Assembly: GCF_042677145.1 (NCBI RefSeq)
Contig: NZ_JBHTIT010000001.1
Span: forward strand, 62,001-126,000
Length of the DNA: 64,000 nt
DNA from: Perlucidibaca wandonensis
Lineage (GTDB): Bacteria > Pseudomonadota > Gammaproteobacteria > Pseudomonadales > Moraxellaceae
Direction of reading: 5' to 3'
This document shows positions 51,463 through 59,528 of the stretch, one piece after another (the first letter of the stretch is position 1; every line of letters starts with the position of its first letter). The notes under the pieces are model-generated. The model ran no database searches. It saw nothing but the letters and a program-made list of their open reading frames with translations, and had not been told where the DNA came from. Made by a program: the position numbers and the translations under genes.

Positions 51463-53085
51463 ATGACTCAAACACTGAAGCCAGGCCTGATGGCTCGCTG
51501 GCTTGAAGCGCATTGGCTATGGATTTTGCTGCCTGTGGTGCTGATCAAAGTCGCCATTGCCTATGGCTTACCAATGACTGGCGACGAAGCTTATTTCGTG
51601 CTTTGGGGCAAGCATCTCGACTTCGGTTATTACGATCATCCGCCCATGGCCGGCTGGATGATGGCGCTACAGCTGCTGGTCAGTGATCACCATCTCTGGC
51701 TGCGCGTACCGGGCCTAGTCACTGAGCTTATTATCGCGGCTGCACTCTATGCGCTGTTTCGACCTGTCGATGCCATTAAGGCGCGCTGGTTGGCGCTGCT
51801 ATTTACGCTCAGCCCACTTAGTCTCATCAATGTATTCACACTGACCGACACAGGCTGCATCTTATTCGCCGCACTGGCGTTTGTGGCGGCTGCGCGCGGC
51901 TTACTGACACAGCATATACGCTGGGCGGTACTAGCAGGCGTGAGCTTAGGTTTGGCGTTTTTGTCCAAATACTTTGCTGTGTTCTTAGGTCTTGGCTTTG
52001 TTATTTTCTATGCTTTCGCTGGCAGGCGCTTCTGGCGTCATGGCCTAGTGCTAGTGCTGGTCGCCATTCCCTTTGGCCTGCTTAATCTGTATTGGAACTA
52101 CACGCATTGCTGGTCTAACCTGCTGTTTAACTTAGTTAATCGCAATGCTGGCGGCGGCTTTGGTTGGCAGAGCCTATTGGCCTATCTCGGCATGATGGGC
52201 TATGTCATTTTGCCGCCTATATGGTTGGCGTTACGAGCTGCGCAACAGCAGCGCTCATCACTCCGTGCAAACTTACAGCCCGTTATCAGCCTTGCCGCCA
52301 CCTTGAGTTGGACCGCAGGCTTGGGCTTTTTATGGGTGAGCCTGAGCAAAGATATTGGCCTGCATTGGGTGCTGTGGTTTTACCCTATGGTGCTGGTGCT
52401 GCTCTTGCCTTTGCCTGTCGCGCGCTGGGCAAAACTGACGAAGATAGTGAGTTGGGTCAGCGTGGTGCATGTCGTGGTGCTATTGGGCATTCTTTACGCG
52501 CCTTTTTCGGTGTGGAAAAGCCAGCCGCGCGTGCAATGGTATTTGCTTGCGATGACCGAAGCGCCGGCGATTTTAAAACAAGCTCGTACCGAGGCTGATG
52601 AGCTGCAAGCGGGCGCTTGGCAGCCAGCATGGGAAGCTGCTTCTGCGCGCAAAAGTCTAGGTGTCGATGCCTTAGTGCCAGATCAGCCTAAGGCTGAGCG
52701 CGCGATAGCAACGCTGAGCTATTCATCAGCTTCAGTGCTGGCTTATCAGGTGCGCGAGCCAGTCATGGTGATGGGTGAGGGCGCGAAATATGCACGCCAA
52801 GATGACAGCCTGACTGACTTCCGAAGCCTCGATGGCAAGGCCGTATTGCTGCTATTGAAAAAGCCCAATGAGCAGCCTAATGCCGAGAATTGGTTCACCA
52901 CATCGCGGCGATTTAGCCTGACTTATCGCGGCCAAACTTTCCACTTTTTGGCTGGCGAAGGCTTTCGCTATGAGGCGTATTTCCAGCAGGTATTAGTGTC
53001 GGTGCGTGAGCGCTTCTATCAATTTCCGAGCTGGTTACCGAGCGGGGAGTGTGCCTTTACGTCGCGTTATTTTGCGCCAGAATAA
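51463..53085 (+). CDS. GT39/ArnT-like membrane glycosyltransferase
   Basis: 540 residues with ~11 helices. Begins with the periplasmic acidic motif of PMT/ArnT enzymes: MTGDEAYFVLWGKHLDFGYY then DHPPMAGWMMAL. Such GT-C enzymes transfer a sugar from polyprenyl-phosphate to an acceptor outside the membrane, fitting the last step of the upstream pathway. Acceptor unknown (LPS, pilin or other glycoprotein/lipid). C-terminal ~140 residues are a soluble periplasmic domain. Its last 51 bases overlap the convergent EamA gene. Confidence 0.86.
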   Translation: MTQTLKPGLMARWLEAHWLWILLPVVLIKVAIAYGLPMTGDEAYFVLWGKHLDFGYYDHPPMAGWMMALQLLVSDHHLWLRVPGLVTELIIAAALYALFRPVDAIKARWLALLFTLSPLSLINVFTLTDTGCILFAALAFVAAARGLLTQHIRWAVLAGVSLGLAFLSKYFAVFLGLGFVIFYAFAGRRFWRHGLVLVLVAIPFGLLNLYWNYTHCWSNLLFNLVNRNAGGGFGWQSLLAYLGMMGYVILPPIWLALRAAQQQRSSLRANLQPVISLAATLSWTAGLGFLWVSLSKDIGLHWVLWFYPMVLVLLLPLPVARWAKLTKIVSWVSVVHVVVLLGILYAPFSVWKSQPRVQWYLLAMTEAPAILKQARTEADELQAGAWQPAWEAASARKSLGVDALVPDQPKAERAIATLSYSSASVLAYQVREPVMVMGEGAKYARQDDSLTDFRSLDGKAVLLLLKKPNEQPNAENWFTTSRRFSLTYRGQTFHFLAGEGFRYEAYFQQVLVSVRERFYQFPSWLPSGECAFTSRYFAPE

Positions 53086-53940
53086 AGGCTTGTCTAAGCA
53101 CATCAGCGTGGCTAAAAAGATGATAACGATGCCCACGACCGCCAAGGTCTCGGGCAGCTCATCCCACAAAATCCACGCCCAAAGCCCGGCAAAAACGATG
53201 GCCAAATAGGCCGCCGGGCCAATACGCCCAGCCGGCGCCAAGCTATAGGCTCGTGACATGGCGAGCTGGCTGAAGGTGGCCAAAATGCCGGCACCAACTA
53301 CCCAGGCATATTCCTCAACGTTGAGCGGTCGCCATGCCCAAAGCATTGGCACAGCCGATATCGTCACTGAAATTAAGCTGAAATAAAGCACGATGCGTAT
53401 CACTGGCTCGGTGCCAGAAAGTGAGCGCACGGTGACGAAGGCCATGGCGGCGAGCAAGCTGGCGCTGATGCCGACCAGCGAGATAAAGCCCATGCCGGCC
53501 ATGTCGGGGCGGCAAATCAATAACACGCCACCGAAGCCGAGCACGGCAGCGATCATCATGCGGACCGTGATTTTTTCTTTAAGAAATAGCCAAGCAATGA
53601 GTGGAATAAACACCGGAGATGAGTAGGTGAAAACCATGGCGCTGGCTAATGGCAGTTTGGCGATGGCATAAAAGAAGCCATACATCGCCGCTAAACCCAC
53701 TACGCCGCGCCATAAATGTTTGTGAAATACCTGGGTTTTGAGCAGGCCAGTGCCATGTATGGCAACCAGCGGCAGCAGCATGATTGACGCAGTAAAATTG
53801 CGGAAAAACACAATGGTTTCGTTGTTGACGGTATGCGATGCTTGACGAATAAACACGCCCATGGTGGCAAATAAAAATGCCGACAGCGTGAGCAGAGCAA
53901 GGCCACGCCAAACCGACTGCGATGGGGCTTCGTAGCGCAT
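53035..53940 (-). CDS. EamA/DMT-family transporter (RhaT/YdcZ-like)
   Basis: 301 residues from the ATG at 53940. Ten predicted helices in two EamA repeats: TLSAFLFATMGVFIRQA, FFYAIAKLPLASAMVFTYSS, PVFIPLIAWLFLKEKITVRM; second repeat around AGRIGPAAYLAIVFAGLWAW. The Lys/Arg-rich C terminus (FWRKITRRKGTLPAR) lies in the overlap with the GT39 gene. Typical drug/metabolite exporters; substrate unknown. No operon partner on this strand. Confidence 0.9.
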   Translation of the reverse strand: MRYEAPSQSVWRGLALLTLSAFLFATMGVFIRQASHTVNNETIVFFRNFTASIMLLPLVAIHGTGLLKTQVFHKHLWRGVVGLAAMYGFFYAIAKLPLASAMVFTYSSPVFIPLIAWLFLKEKITVRMMIAAVLGFGGVLLICRPDMAGMGFISLVGISASLLAAMAFVTVRSLSGTEPVIRIVLYFSLISVTISAVPMLWAWRPLNVEEYAWVVGAGILATFSQLAMSRAYSLAPAGRIGPAAYLAIVFAGLWAWILWDELPETLAVVGIVIIFLATLMCLDKPLFWRKITRRKGTLPAR

Positions 53941-54108
53941 AAATGAGCACCTCAAACGATGGCGCGCAGCCTAGCAGATTCTCCAGCACGTTGGACTGGC
54001 CAAGTGCCGCGTTTTCTCGTAGAATTCGCGCCCATCTGTGCATGGCCGATTTCCGTGGCGCCATGAGCAGAACGACTTACCACGGAAACCCAGTACAGGA
54101 ATTAAGCA

Positions 54109-54357
54109 ATGGTCACTATTCGTCTAGCCCGCGGTGGCGCTAAAAAACGTCCTTTCTACTCCATCGTTGTTGCCGACAGCCGCAATGCCCGCGATGGCCG
54201 TTACTTAGAACGCCTGGGTTTCTTCAACCCAGTTGCACGTGGTCAAGCTGAGCGCGTGCGCTTGGACTTAGAGCGTGTAGCTTATTGGATCAGCAACGGC
54301 GCTCAAGCATCTGACCGCGTTGCACATCTGATCAAGGTAGCTCAGAAGAGCGCATAA
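54109..54357 (+). CDS. rpsP: 30S ribosomal protein S16
   Basis: 82 residues, MVTIRLARGGAKKRPFYSIV then RNARDGRYLERLGFFNPVA, standard S16. First gene of rpsP-rimM-trmD-rplS. An AGGA-like site (caggaa) precedes the ATG. A -10-like TAGAAT (54020-54025) lies 84 bases upstream, with no well-spaced -35 box visible. Confidence 0.98.
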   Translation: MVTIRLARGGAKKRPFYSIVVADSRNARDGRYLERLGFFNPVARGQAERVRLDLERVAYWISNGAQASDRVAHLIKVAQKSA

Positions 54358-54360
54358 GAC

Positions 54361-54897
54361 ATGTCTATCGTGCCCGATCGTGAGTCCCTGATTCAGGTCG
54401 GCCACGTACACACTGCTTATGGCATCAAGGGATGGGTGTGGGTTATGTCCCGCACGCATCCCATTGCCAATATTTTTAACTACGGCCCGTGGTATTTGGA
54501 CCGTGGTGGCGTGTTGAGTCCGGTAGAGATACTGGCGAGTCGTCCGCAAGCCAAAGGCTTGGTGGCGCAGCTGGATATCTGCCCCGACCGCAACGCTGCT
54601 GACACTTTAGTTGGTGCAGCGATTTGGGTGCCGAAAAGCGCCTTGCCGGTATTAGACGAAGACGAGTATTACTGGTCTGAACTCATCGATATGTTAGTGG
54701 TGACTGAGCAAGATGACGTGCTCGGCCGCGTCCACGCGATGATGGAAACTGGTGCCAACGACGTCATCATTGTGCGTGCTTGTGAAGGCAGCATGGATGA
54801 TCAAGAGCGTTTGTTGCCGTGGTTGCCAGGTCGTGTTGTGCGTTTTGTCGATCGAAATCAGCGCCGTATTCGCGTCGATTGGGATCCAACGTTTTAA
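54361..54897 (+). CDS. rimM: Ribosome maturation factor RimM
   Basis: 178 residues, 16S 3' domain/S19 maturation factor. Starts LIQVGHVHTAYGIKGWVWV; PRC-barrel C-terminal half with LIDMLVVTEQDDVLGRVHAM and GRVVRFVDRNQRRIRVDWDP. Three bases after rpsP. Confidence 0.96.
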   Translation: MSIVPDRESLIQVGHVHTAYGIKGWVWVMSRTHPIANIFNYGPWYLDRGGVLSPVEILASRPQAKGLVAQLDICPDRNAADTLVGAAIWVPKSALPVLDEDEYYWSELIDMLVVTEQDDVLGRVHAMMETGANDVIIVRACEGSMDDQERLLPWLPGRVVRFVDRNQRRIRVDWDPTF

Positions 54898-54925
54898 GCG
54901 TTTATGACCAACATGGGAGATCGCC

Positions 54926-55669
54926 ATGTGGGTAGGCGTAGTGTCGTTGTTTCCGGAAATGTTTCGAGCCATTAGCGAGTGCGGTGTAACTGCCCGCGCC
55001 GTGGCCAACGGTAAGCTCACGCTGGCGTTTTGGAACCCGCGCGACTTTACCGAAGATAATTACCGCCGTGTCGATGAGCGCCCCTTTGGTGGCGGCCCTG
55101 GCATGGTCATGCAGATTGAGCCTTTACGCCGAGCTATTAATGCCGCGCGTGAAGCTGCTGCCGCACGAGGTGTGGTGGCGCCGGTGATTTATTTATCACC
55201 GCAGGGCCAGCGTTTATCGCAAGCCGATGTGCAGCAGCTTAGCGCCGCACATGGCCAGCAGGGTTTGATTTTGCTCTGCGGCCGTTATGAGGGTGTCGAT
55301 GAACGCTTAATTGAGCGCGATGTCGATGCCGAATGGTCGATAGGCGACTACGTGTTATCCGGTGGTGAATTACCGGCGATGGTATTGGTTGATGCCTTAG
55401 CGCGCTTATTGCCCGGCGTGCTAAACACCGAGGCTTCAGCCATTGAAGATTCATTTACCGATGGCCTGCTTGATTGCCCGCATTACACCCGACCTGAGGT
55501 GTATGACGGCGACACAGTGCCAGCGGTATTGCTCAGCGGTGATCATGCCGCGATAAAGCGTTGGCGCTTGCAGCAAAGCCTCAAGCGCACACGCGAACGC
55601 CGCCCAGACTTACTTGTCGGGCGCACGCTGAGCAAATTAGAACGACAGCTGCTAGATGGCATCGAATAG
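54926..55669 (+). CDS. trmD: tRNA (guanine37-N1)-methyltransferase TrmD
   Basis: 247 residues, SPOUT-fold dimer making m1G37 to prevent +1 frameshifting. Motifs: VSLFPEMFRAISECGVTARA, RPFGGGPGMVMQIEPL, LCGRYEGVDERLIE, SIGDYVLSGGELPAMVL (trefoil knot), CPHYTRPEVYDG. GGAG-like GGGAGATC before the ATG. A protective methylase beside prfB's frameshift gene is coincidental. Confidence 0.97.
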   Translation: MWVGVVSLFPEMFRAISECGVTARAVANGKLTLAFWNPRDFTEDNYRRVDERPFGGGPGMVMQIEPLRRAINAAREAAAARGVVAPVIYLSPQGQRLSQADVQQLSAAHGQQGLILLCGRYEGVDERLIERDVDAEWSIGDYVLSGGELPAMVLVDALARLLPGVLNTEASAIEDSFTDGLLDCPHYTRPEVYDGDTVPAVLLSGDHAAIKRWRLQQSLKRTRERRPDLLVGRTLSKLERQLLDGIE

Positions 55670-55700
55670 ATCTCGCTAGCAGTGTTGAGGGGGTCGTATG

Positions 55701-55725
55701 CGCCTTAGCCTCTGGACCCAAGGCG
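55701..55725 (+). promoter_or_regulatory. Stem-loop in the trmD-rplS spacer
   Basis: CGCCTT (55701-55706) pairs with AAGGCG (55720-55725) across a 13-base loop in the 149-base gap before rplS. Could be an autoregulatory leader for L19 or a processing site; no further support. Confidence 0.25.
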
Positions 55726-55818
55726 ATGCCCACCGAGCTGACACGAGCAGCCGGTCAAGGCATCACAATGATCAATCATATGCGTGAAAGCCTCTGTGAT
55801 TGAATGTGGAGAATTAAG

Positions 55819-56187
55819 ATGAGCGGTAAGCATCCTTTAGTACAGGCCGTTGAAAGCGTCCAACTGAAACAAGATATTCCTAAGTTTGCTCCTGGCGACA
55901 CTGTTGTCGTTCAGGTGAAAGTGAAAGAAGGCGAGCGTGAGCGTCTCCAGGCCTATGAAGGCGTGGTTATTGCTATCAAAAATCGTGGCCTGAACTCTGC
56001 TTTCACGGTGCGTAAAATCTCCAACGGTATCGGTGTGGAACGTGTTTTCCAAACCCATTCGCCGATTGTTGCTGGCATCGAAGTTAAGCGTCGTGGTGCT
56101 GTTCGCCGCGCCAAGCTGTACTACCTCCGCGATCGTTCGGGCAAATCCGCACGTATCAAAGAGAAGCTGGCTCCGCGTAAGAAGTAA
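55819..56187 (+). CDS. rplS: 50S ribosomal protein L19
   Basis: 122 residues: FAPGDTVVVQVKVKEGERER, AYEGVVIAIKNRGLNSAFTV, KISNGIGVERVFQTHSP, RRAKLYYLRDRSGKSARIKE. Start at 55819 with TGTGGAG upstream; an ATG five codons earlier is not supported. Ends the operon before a strong terminator. Confidence 0.98.
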   Translation: MSGKHPLVQAVESVQLKQDIPKFAPGDTVVVQVKVKEGERERLQAYEGVVIAIKNRGLNSAFTVRKISNGIGVERVFQTHSPIVAGIEVKRRGAVRRAKLYYLRDRSGKSARIKEKLAPRKK

Positions 56188-56204
56188 TTCTTCGCGTTGC
56201 TGTG

Positions 56205-56234
56205 CAAAAAAGGGCTCATTACGAGCCCTTTTTT
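56205..56234 (+). terminator. Rho-independent terminator of the rpsP-rplS operon
   Basis: A-run, then GGGCTC-ATTAC-GAGCCC and six T residues, 25 bases past the rplS stop. Symmetric A/T runs could make it bidirectional. Confidence 0.95.
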
Positions 56235-56320
56235 AATGCCTGAAATTTGACTGTTTGCCGCATTCGCTCATCACGTCCAATGGCTTTAAACTGAGCGTTA
56301 AGCTCATTGAAACTACGCCC

Positions 56321-57229
56321 ATGATTGTTGAAGACGCTCACATGCCTCCAGCCTCAGATGCTGCGCTCACGGCCTTTCGCCATCAGCTCGCGGCCGAAGG
56401 CTTAAGTCAGCATACGCGTCGAGCCTATGTCAGCGATGCCGCCGCACTGGCGAACTGGGCTGCACCAAAGGCACTAACAGCATTAACTACCGATGACCTC
56501 GCGGCGTATCTGGCTAGCCCGCAAGTTATGCAAAAGTCGCCGCGCTCGATTGCACGTTTGCAGTCGTCTTTGCGCCATTGCTGGCGTGGCTTATTGGTAC
56601 GTGGCAGTGTCGACAGCGATCCGACTATTGGGCTCGATACACCGCGCATCGGCCTTTCATTGCCGAAAGATTTGTCCGAGGCCGATGTCGATGCGCTGCT
56701 CGCTGCGCCTGATACTGAGACCTTAATTGGCCTGCGCGATAAAGCCATGCTTGAGCTCTTATATGCCTGTGGCTTGCGAGTGAGTGAGCTGGTTGGTTTG
56801 CCGCTGGCGGCGCTGAATTTGTCCGCAGGCTATTTGCGCGTGAAAGGTAAGGGCGAAAAAGAGCGTTTGGTGCCAATGGGCGAAGATGCGGTGATCTGGA
56901 TACAGCGCTATATCGGCGAGGCCAGAGGCGAGTTGGTGCGTGATATCTCGGTGCCGGCGCTTTTTGTCACGGCGCGTGGCGGCGGCATGACACGCGAGAA
57001 CTTTTGGCATTTGATTAAGCGTTACGCACTCATGGCCAACATCACGAGTAATGTTTCGCCACACACTTTGCGCCATGCTTTCGCCACACATTTGCTCAAC
57101 CATGGTGCCGATTTGCGCGTGATTCAGCTCTTGCTCGGCCACAGCGACTTATCCACCACGCAGATTTACACCCACGTTGCCCGCGAGCGTCTGCAGCAAC
57201 TGCACGCTGAGCATCATCCACGAGGCTGA
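56321..57229 (+). CDS. xerD: Site-specific tyrosine recombinase XerD
   Basis: 302 residues, resolves chromosome dimers at dif with XerC and FtsK. N-terminal SAM-like core-binding domain (HTRRAYVSDAAALANWA), catalytic residues: Arg in YACGLRVSELVGL, Lys in KGKGEKERLVPMG, His-x-x-Arg in HTLRHAFATHLLNHGADLRV, His in LLLGHSDLSTTQIYTHV with nucleophile Tyr. Position just before dsbC identifies XerD rather than XerC. Start at 56321 chosen; 56342 is possible. The 5' extension to 56255 is unlikely. Confidence 0.94.
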   Translation: MIVEDAHMPPASDAALTAFRHQLAAEGLSQHTRRAYVSDAAALANWAAPKALTALTTDDLAAYLASPQVMQKSPRSIARLQSSLRHCWRGLLVRGSVDSDPTIGLDTPRIGLSLPKDLSEADVDALLAAPDTETLIGLRDKAMLELLYACGLRVSELVGLPLAALNLSAGYLRVKGKGEKERLVPMGEDAVIWIQRYIGEARGELVRDISVPALFVTARGGGMTRENFWHLIKRYALMANITSNVSPHTLRHAFATHLLNHGADLRVIQLLLGHSDLSTTQIYTHVARERLQQLHAEHHPRG

Positions 57230-57326
57230 CGCCGAGCTTTGTTTCTCGTATGCTTAGCGACTATTCGTCAACGCCATCGCCGACTCGATGGTTAAGCACT
57301 TATGTATTCTCTGAGAGGCCAGCTGC

Positions 57327-58088
57327 ATGCAAAAGCGAACAAAGAAATGGGGCATTGCCGCCGTAATCGCCACATCGATTGCCGCGACCGCGCTGTGGGT
57401 GCAAGCCGGTAGCAATGAAGAGTCGCAGATTCGTCAACGTCTAACGCAGGCCGTGCCGAAAGCCAACATTGTTTCAGTCACAGCCTCGCCTATTGCTGGT
57501 GTTTACGCTGTTGAGCTCGATGGCGGCACGATTTATGCCAGCGCTGATGGTCAGTATTTAATTCAAGGCGATATGCTGCAAGTTAAGGGCAAGGAAGTCG
57601 TCAATATCACTGATCAGGCTAAGTCTAAGCAGCGTCTTGTTTTGCTTAAAGGCATTGATAAGCGCGATGAGATAATTTTTCCTGCCAAAGGCAAGGCAAA
57701 GGCGGTGATTACTGTCTTTACGGATACCGATTGCGGCTATTGCCGTAAGTTACATGCCGAAGTGCCAGCGATGAATGCTAAGGGCATTGAGGTGCGCTAT
57801 TTGGCCTATCCTCGTGACTTACCGCGCGTAGGTCCAAACGCGGGCACTGGCGCTCATATGACTGAAATTTGGTGCAATGCCAATCGTGCACAAGCACTAA
57901 CTCTAGCTAAGCAGGGTCGCCCAGTGCCTGCCGGAAAAGCAGATTGCAAAGCACCTATCAGTGAGCAATTTGCCCTAGGTCGTCAAATGGGTGTAACGGG
58001 TACTCCGGCGATTTTTAATGAAAAAGGTGAGCAAATCGGTGGCTATATAACGGCTGATCGTGCGGCAACAATCCTTGGCCTGAACTAA
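57327..58088 (+). CDS. dsbC: Periplasmic disulfide isomerase DsbC
   Basis: 253 residues. Signal peptide (MQKRTKKWGIAAVIATSIAA, then TALWVQA), N-terminal dimerisation domain (LTQAVPKANIVSVTASPIAG, VYAVELDGGTIYASADGQY), then thioredoxin fold with CGYC in TDTDCGYCRKLHAEVPAM, a second disulfide pair (WCNA / ADCKAP) and cis-Pro in GVTGTPAIF. Shuffles wrong disulfides; kept reduced by DsbD. xerD-dsbC-hom order is common in gammaproteobacteria. Confidence 0.96.
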   Translation: MQKRTKKWGIAAVIATSIAATALWVQAGSNEESQIRQRLTQAVPKANIVSVTASPIAGVYAVELDGGTIYASADGQYLIQGDMLQVKGKEVVNITDQAKSKQRLVLLKGIDKRDEIIFPAKGKAKAVITVFTDTDCGYCRKLHAEVPAMNAKGIEVRYLAYPRDLPRVGPNAGTGAHMTEIWCNANRAQALTLAKQGRPVPAGKADCKAPISEQFALGRQMGVTGTPAIFNEKGEQIGGYITADRAATILGLN

Positions 58089-58113
58089 CCCTTAAGTTCG
58101 ACAAATTCATCTA

Positions 58114-58140
58114 GGGCGCTATACTATGCGCCCTTATTTC
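58114..58140 (+). terminator. Terminator-like hairpin after dsbC
   Basis: GGGCGC-TATACTAT-GCGCCC followed by TTATTTCT, 25 bases past the dsbC stop. The T-run is interrupted, so termination may be partial; the loop TATACTAT also looks like a -10 box that could serve hom. Confidence 0.65.
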
Positions 58141-58202
58141 TGGGTCTGATAAGCGTCTTAATGCTTATTTTGGCTCTTATATTATTAGCTGGTGGCCCTG
58201 AC

Positions 58203-59528
58203 TTGAACGCGACTAATTCGACCGTAAATAAGCCCGTCAATATCGGTATTGTTGGCCTAGGTACTGTGGGCGGTGGTGCTCTGCATTTGCTCCGCGCCAA
58301 TGCAGCAGAGCTCTCACGCCGCACAGGCCGCGACATCGTGGTGTCGCATATAGGTGTGCGCCGTGAGCATCCCAACCTCGACTTGGCTGGCATCACCGTG
58401 AGCATGGATATTTTTGCCGTGGTCGATGATCCTGCAGTTGATATTGTCGTTGAAGTTATCGGTGGTATTACCGTTGCTCGAGAACTCGTGCTGCGCGCCA
58501 TCGCCAATGGTAAGCATGTGGTTACCGCGAACAAATGGCTGCTGGCTGAGCATGGCAATGAGATTTTTACTGCTGCTGAAGCCAAGGGTGTGCATGTTGG
58601 CTTTGAGGCATCGGTCGCAGGCGGCGTGCCTATTATCAAGGTGTTGCGTGAAGGTTTGGCGGCTAACAATATCGAATGGCTGGCCGGCATCATCAACGGT
58701 ACAGGCAACTATATTTTGACCGAAATGCGCGATAAAGGTCGTTCCTTTACCGATGCACTCGATGAAGCAAAAGCGCTGGGCTATGCCGAGGCCGATCCGA
58801 CGTTCGATGTTGAAGGCATTGATGCGGCGCATAAGCTCACTATCATGGCCTCACTAGCTTTTGGTATCCCGTTGCAGTTTTCTAAAGTCTATACCGAAGG
58901 CTTGTCGCAGCTCACTCGTGATGATGTCATCTATGCTGAAGAGCTGGGCTTTCGCATCAAGCAGCTGGGCATGGCGCGTTACACACGCGAAGGCGTGGAA
59001 CTGCGCGTGCACCCAACACTGATCCCGAATGACCGCCTGATCGCCCATGTGAATGGCGTGAAAAATGCCATCCTGGTGCAGTCCGATGCCGTTGGCACCA
59101 CCATGTATTACGGTGCTGGCGCTGGTGCAGGCCCAACAGCTTCGGCCGTAGTCGCTGATATTGTTGATTTAGTGCGGTTGTTGACGTCAGAGTCAGCGCC
59201 CAATGTGCCGCATTTGGCCTTTATGCCTCACGCGATCACCAATACACCGATCTTGCCGATGGAGTCGGTAGTGACTTCCTACTATTTACGTCTGCAGGCT
59301 TATGATCGTGCCGGGGTGTTGGCCGATGTCACGCGCATTTTGAGCAATCACGACATCAATATCGAAGCCATTTTGCAGAAACCCATGCAGGAAGGCGGCT
59401 CGGTGCCCGTTATTATTTTGACCAAGCCTGTTGTTGAGCGCGAAATGAACCGCGCCATGGTAGAGCTTGAAGCACTTGATCACATCATTGGGTCAGTCAC
59501 ACGTATTCGTATGGAGTCTTTGGCATGA
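58203..59528 (+). CDS. hom: Homoserine dehydrogenase
   Basis: Reduces aspartate semialdehyde to homoserine for threonine and methionine synthesis. 441 residues from a TTG at 58203 (GGTGG about ten bases upstream). The ATG at 58161 would add MLILALILLAGGPD, a hydrophobic leader absent from the family. NAD(P) motif GIVGLGTVGGGALHLL, VVEVIGGITVARELVL, KHVVTANKWLLA, INGTGNYILTEM, AEADPTFDVEGIDAAHKL, and a C-terminal ACT domain (LQAYDRAGVLADVTRILSNH) for threonine feedback. Four-base overlap with thrC. Confidence 0.95.
   Translation: MNATNSTVNKPVNIGIVGLGTVGGGALHLLRANAAELSRRTGRDIVVSHIGVRREHPNLDLAGITVSMDIFAVVDDPAVDIVVEVIGGITVARELVLRAIANGKHVVTANKWLLAEHGNEIFTAAEAKGVHVGFEASVAGGVPIIKVLREGLAANNIEWLAGIINGTGNYILTEMRDKGRSFTDALDEAKALGYAEADPTFDVEGIDAAHKLTIMASLAFGIPLQFSKVYTEGLSQLTRDDVIYAEELGFRIKQLGMARYTREGVELRVHPTLIPNDRLIAHVNGVKNAILVQSDAVGTTMYYGAGAGAGPTASAVVADIVDLVRLLTSESAPNVPHLAFMPHAITNTPILPMESVVTSYYLRLQAYDRAGVLADVTRILSNHDINIEAILQKPMQEGGSVPVIILTKPVVEREMNRAMVELEALDHIIGSVTRIRMESLA

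Noticed and set aside
53991..54025. Sigma-70 promoter TTGGAC...TAGAAT before rpsP
   Set aside because: The boxes are 23 bases apart, too far for a normal promoter; only the -10-like box was mentioned.
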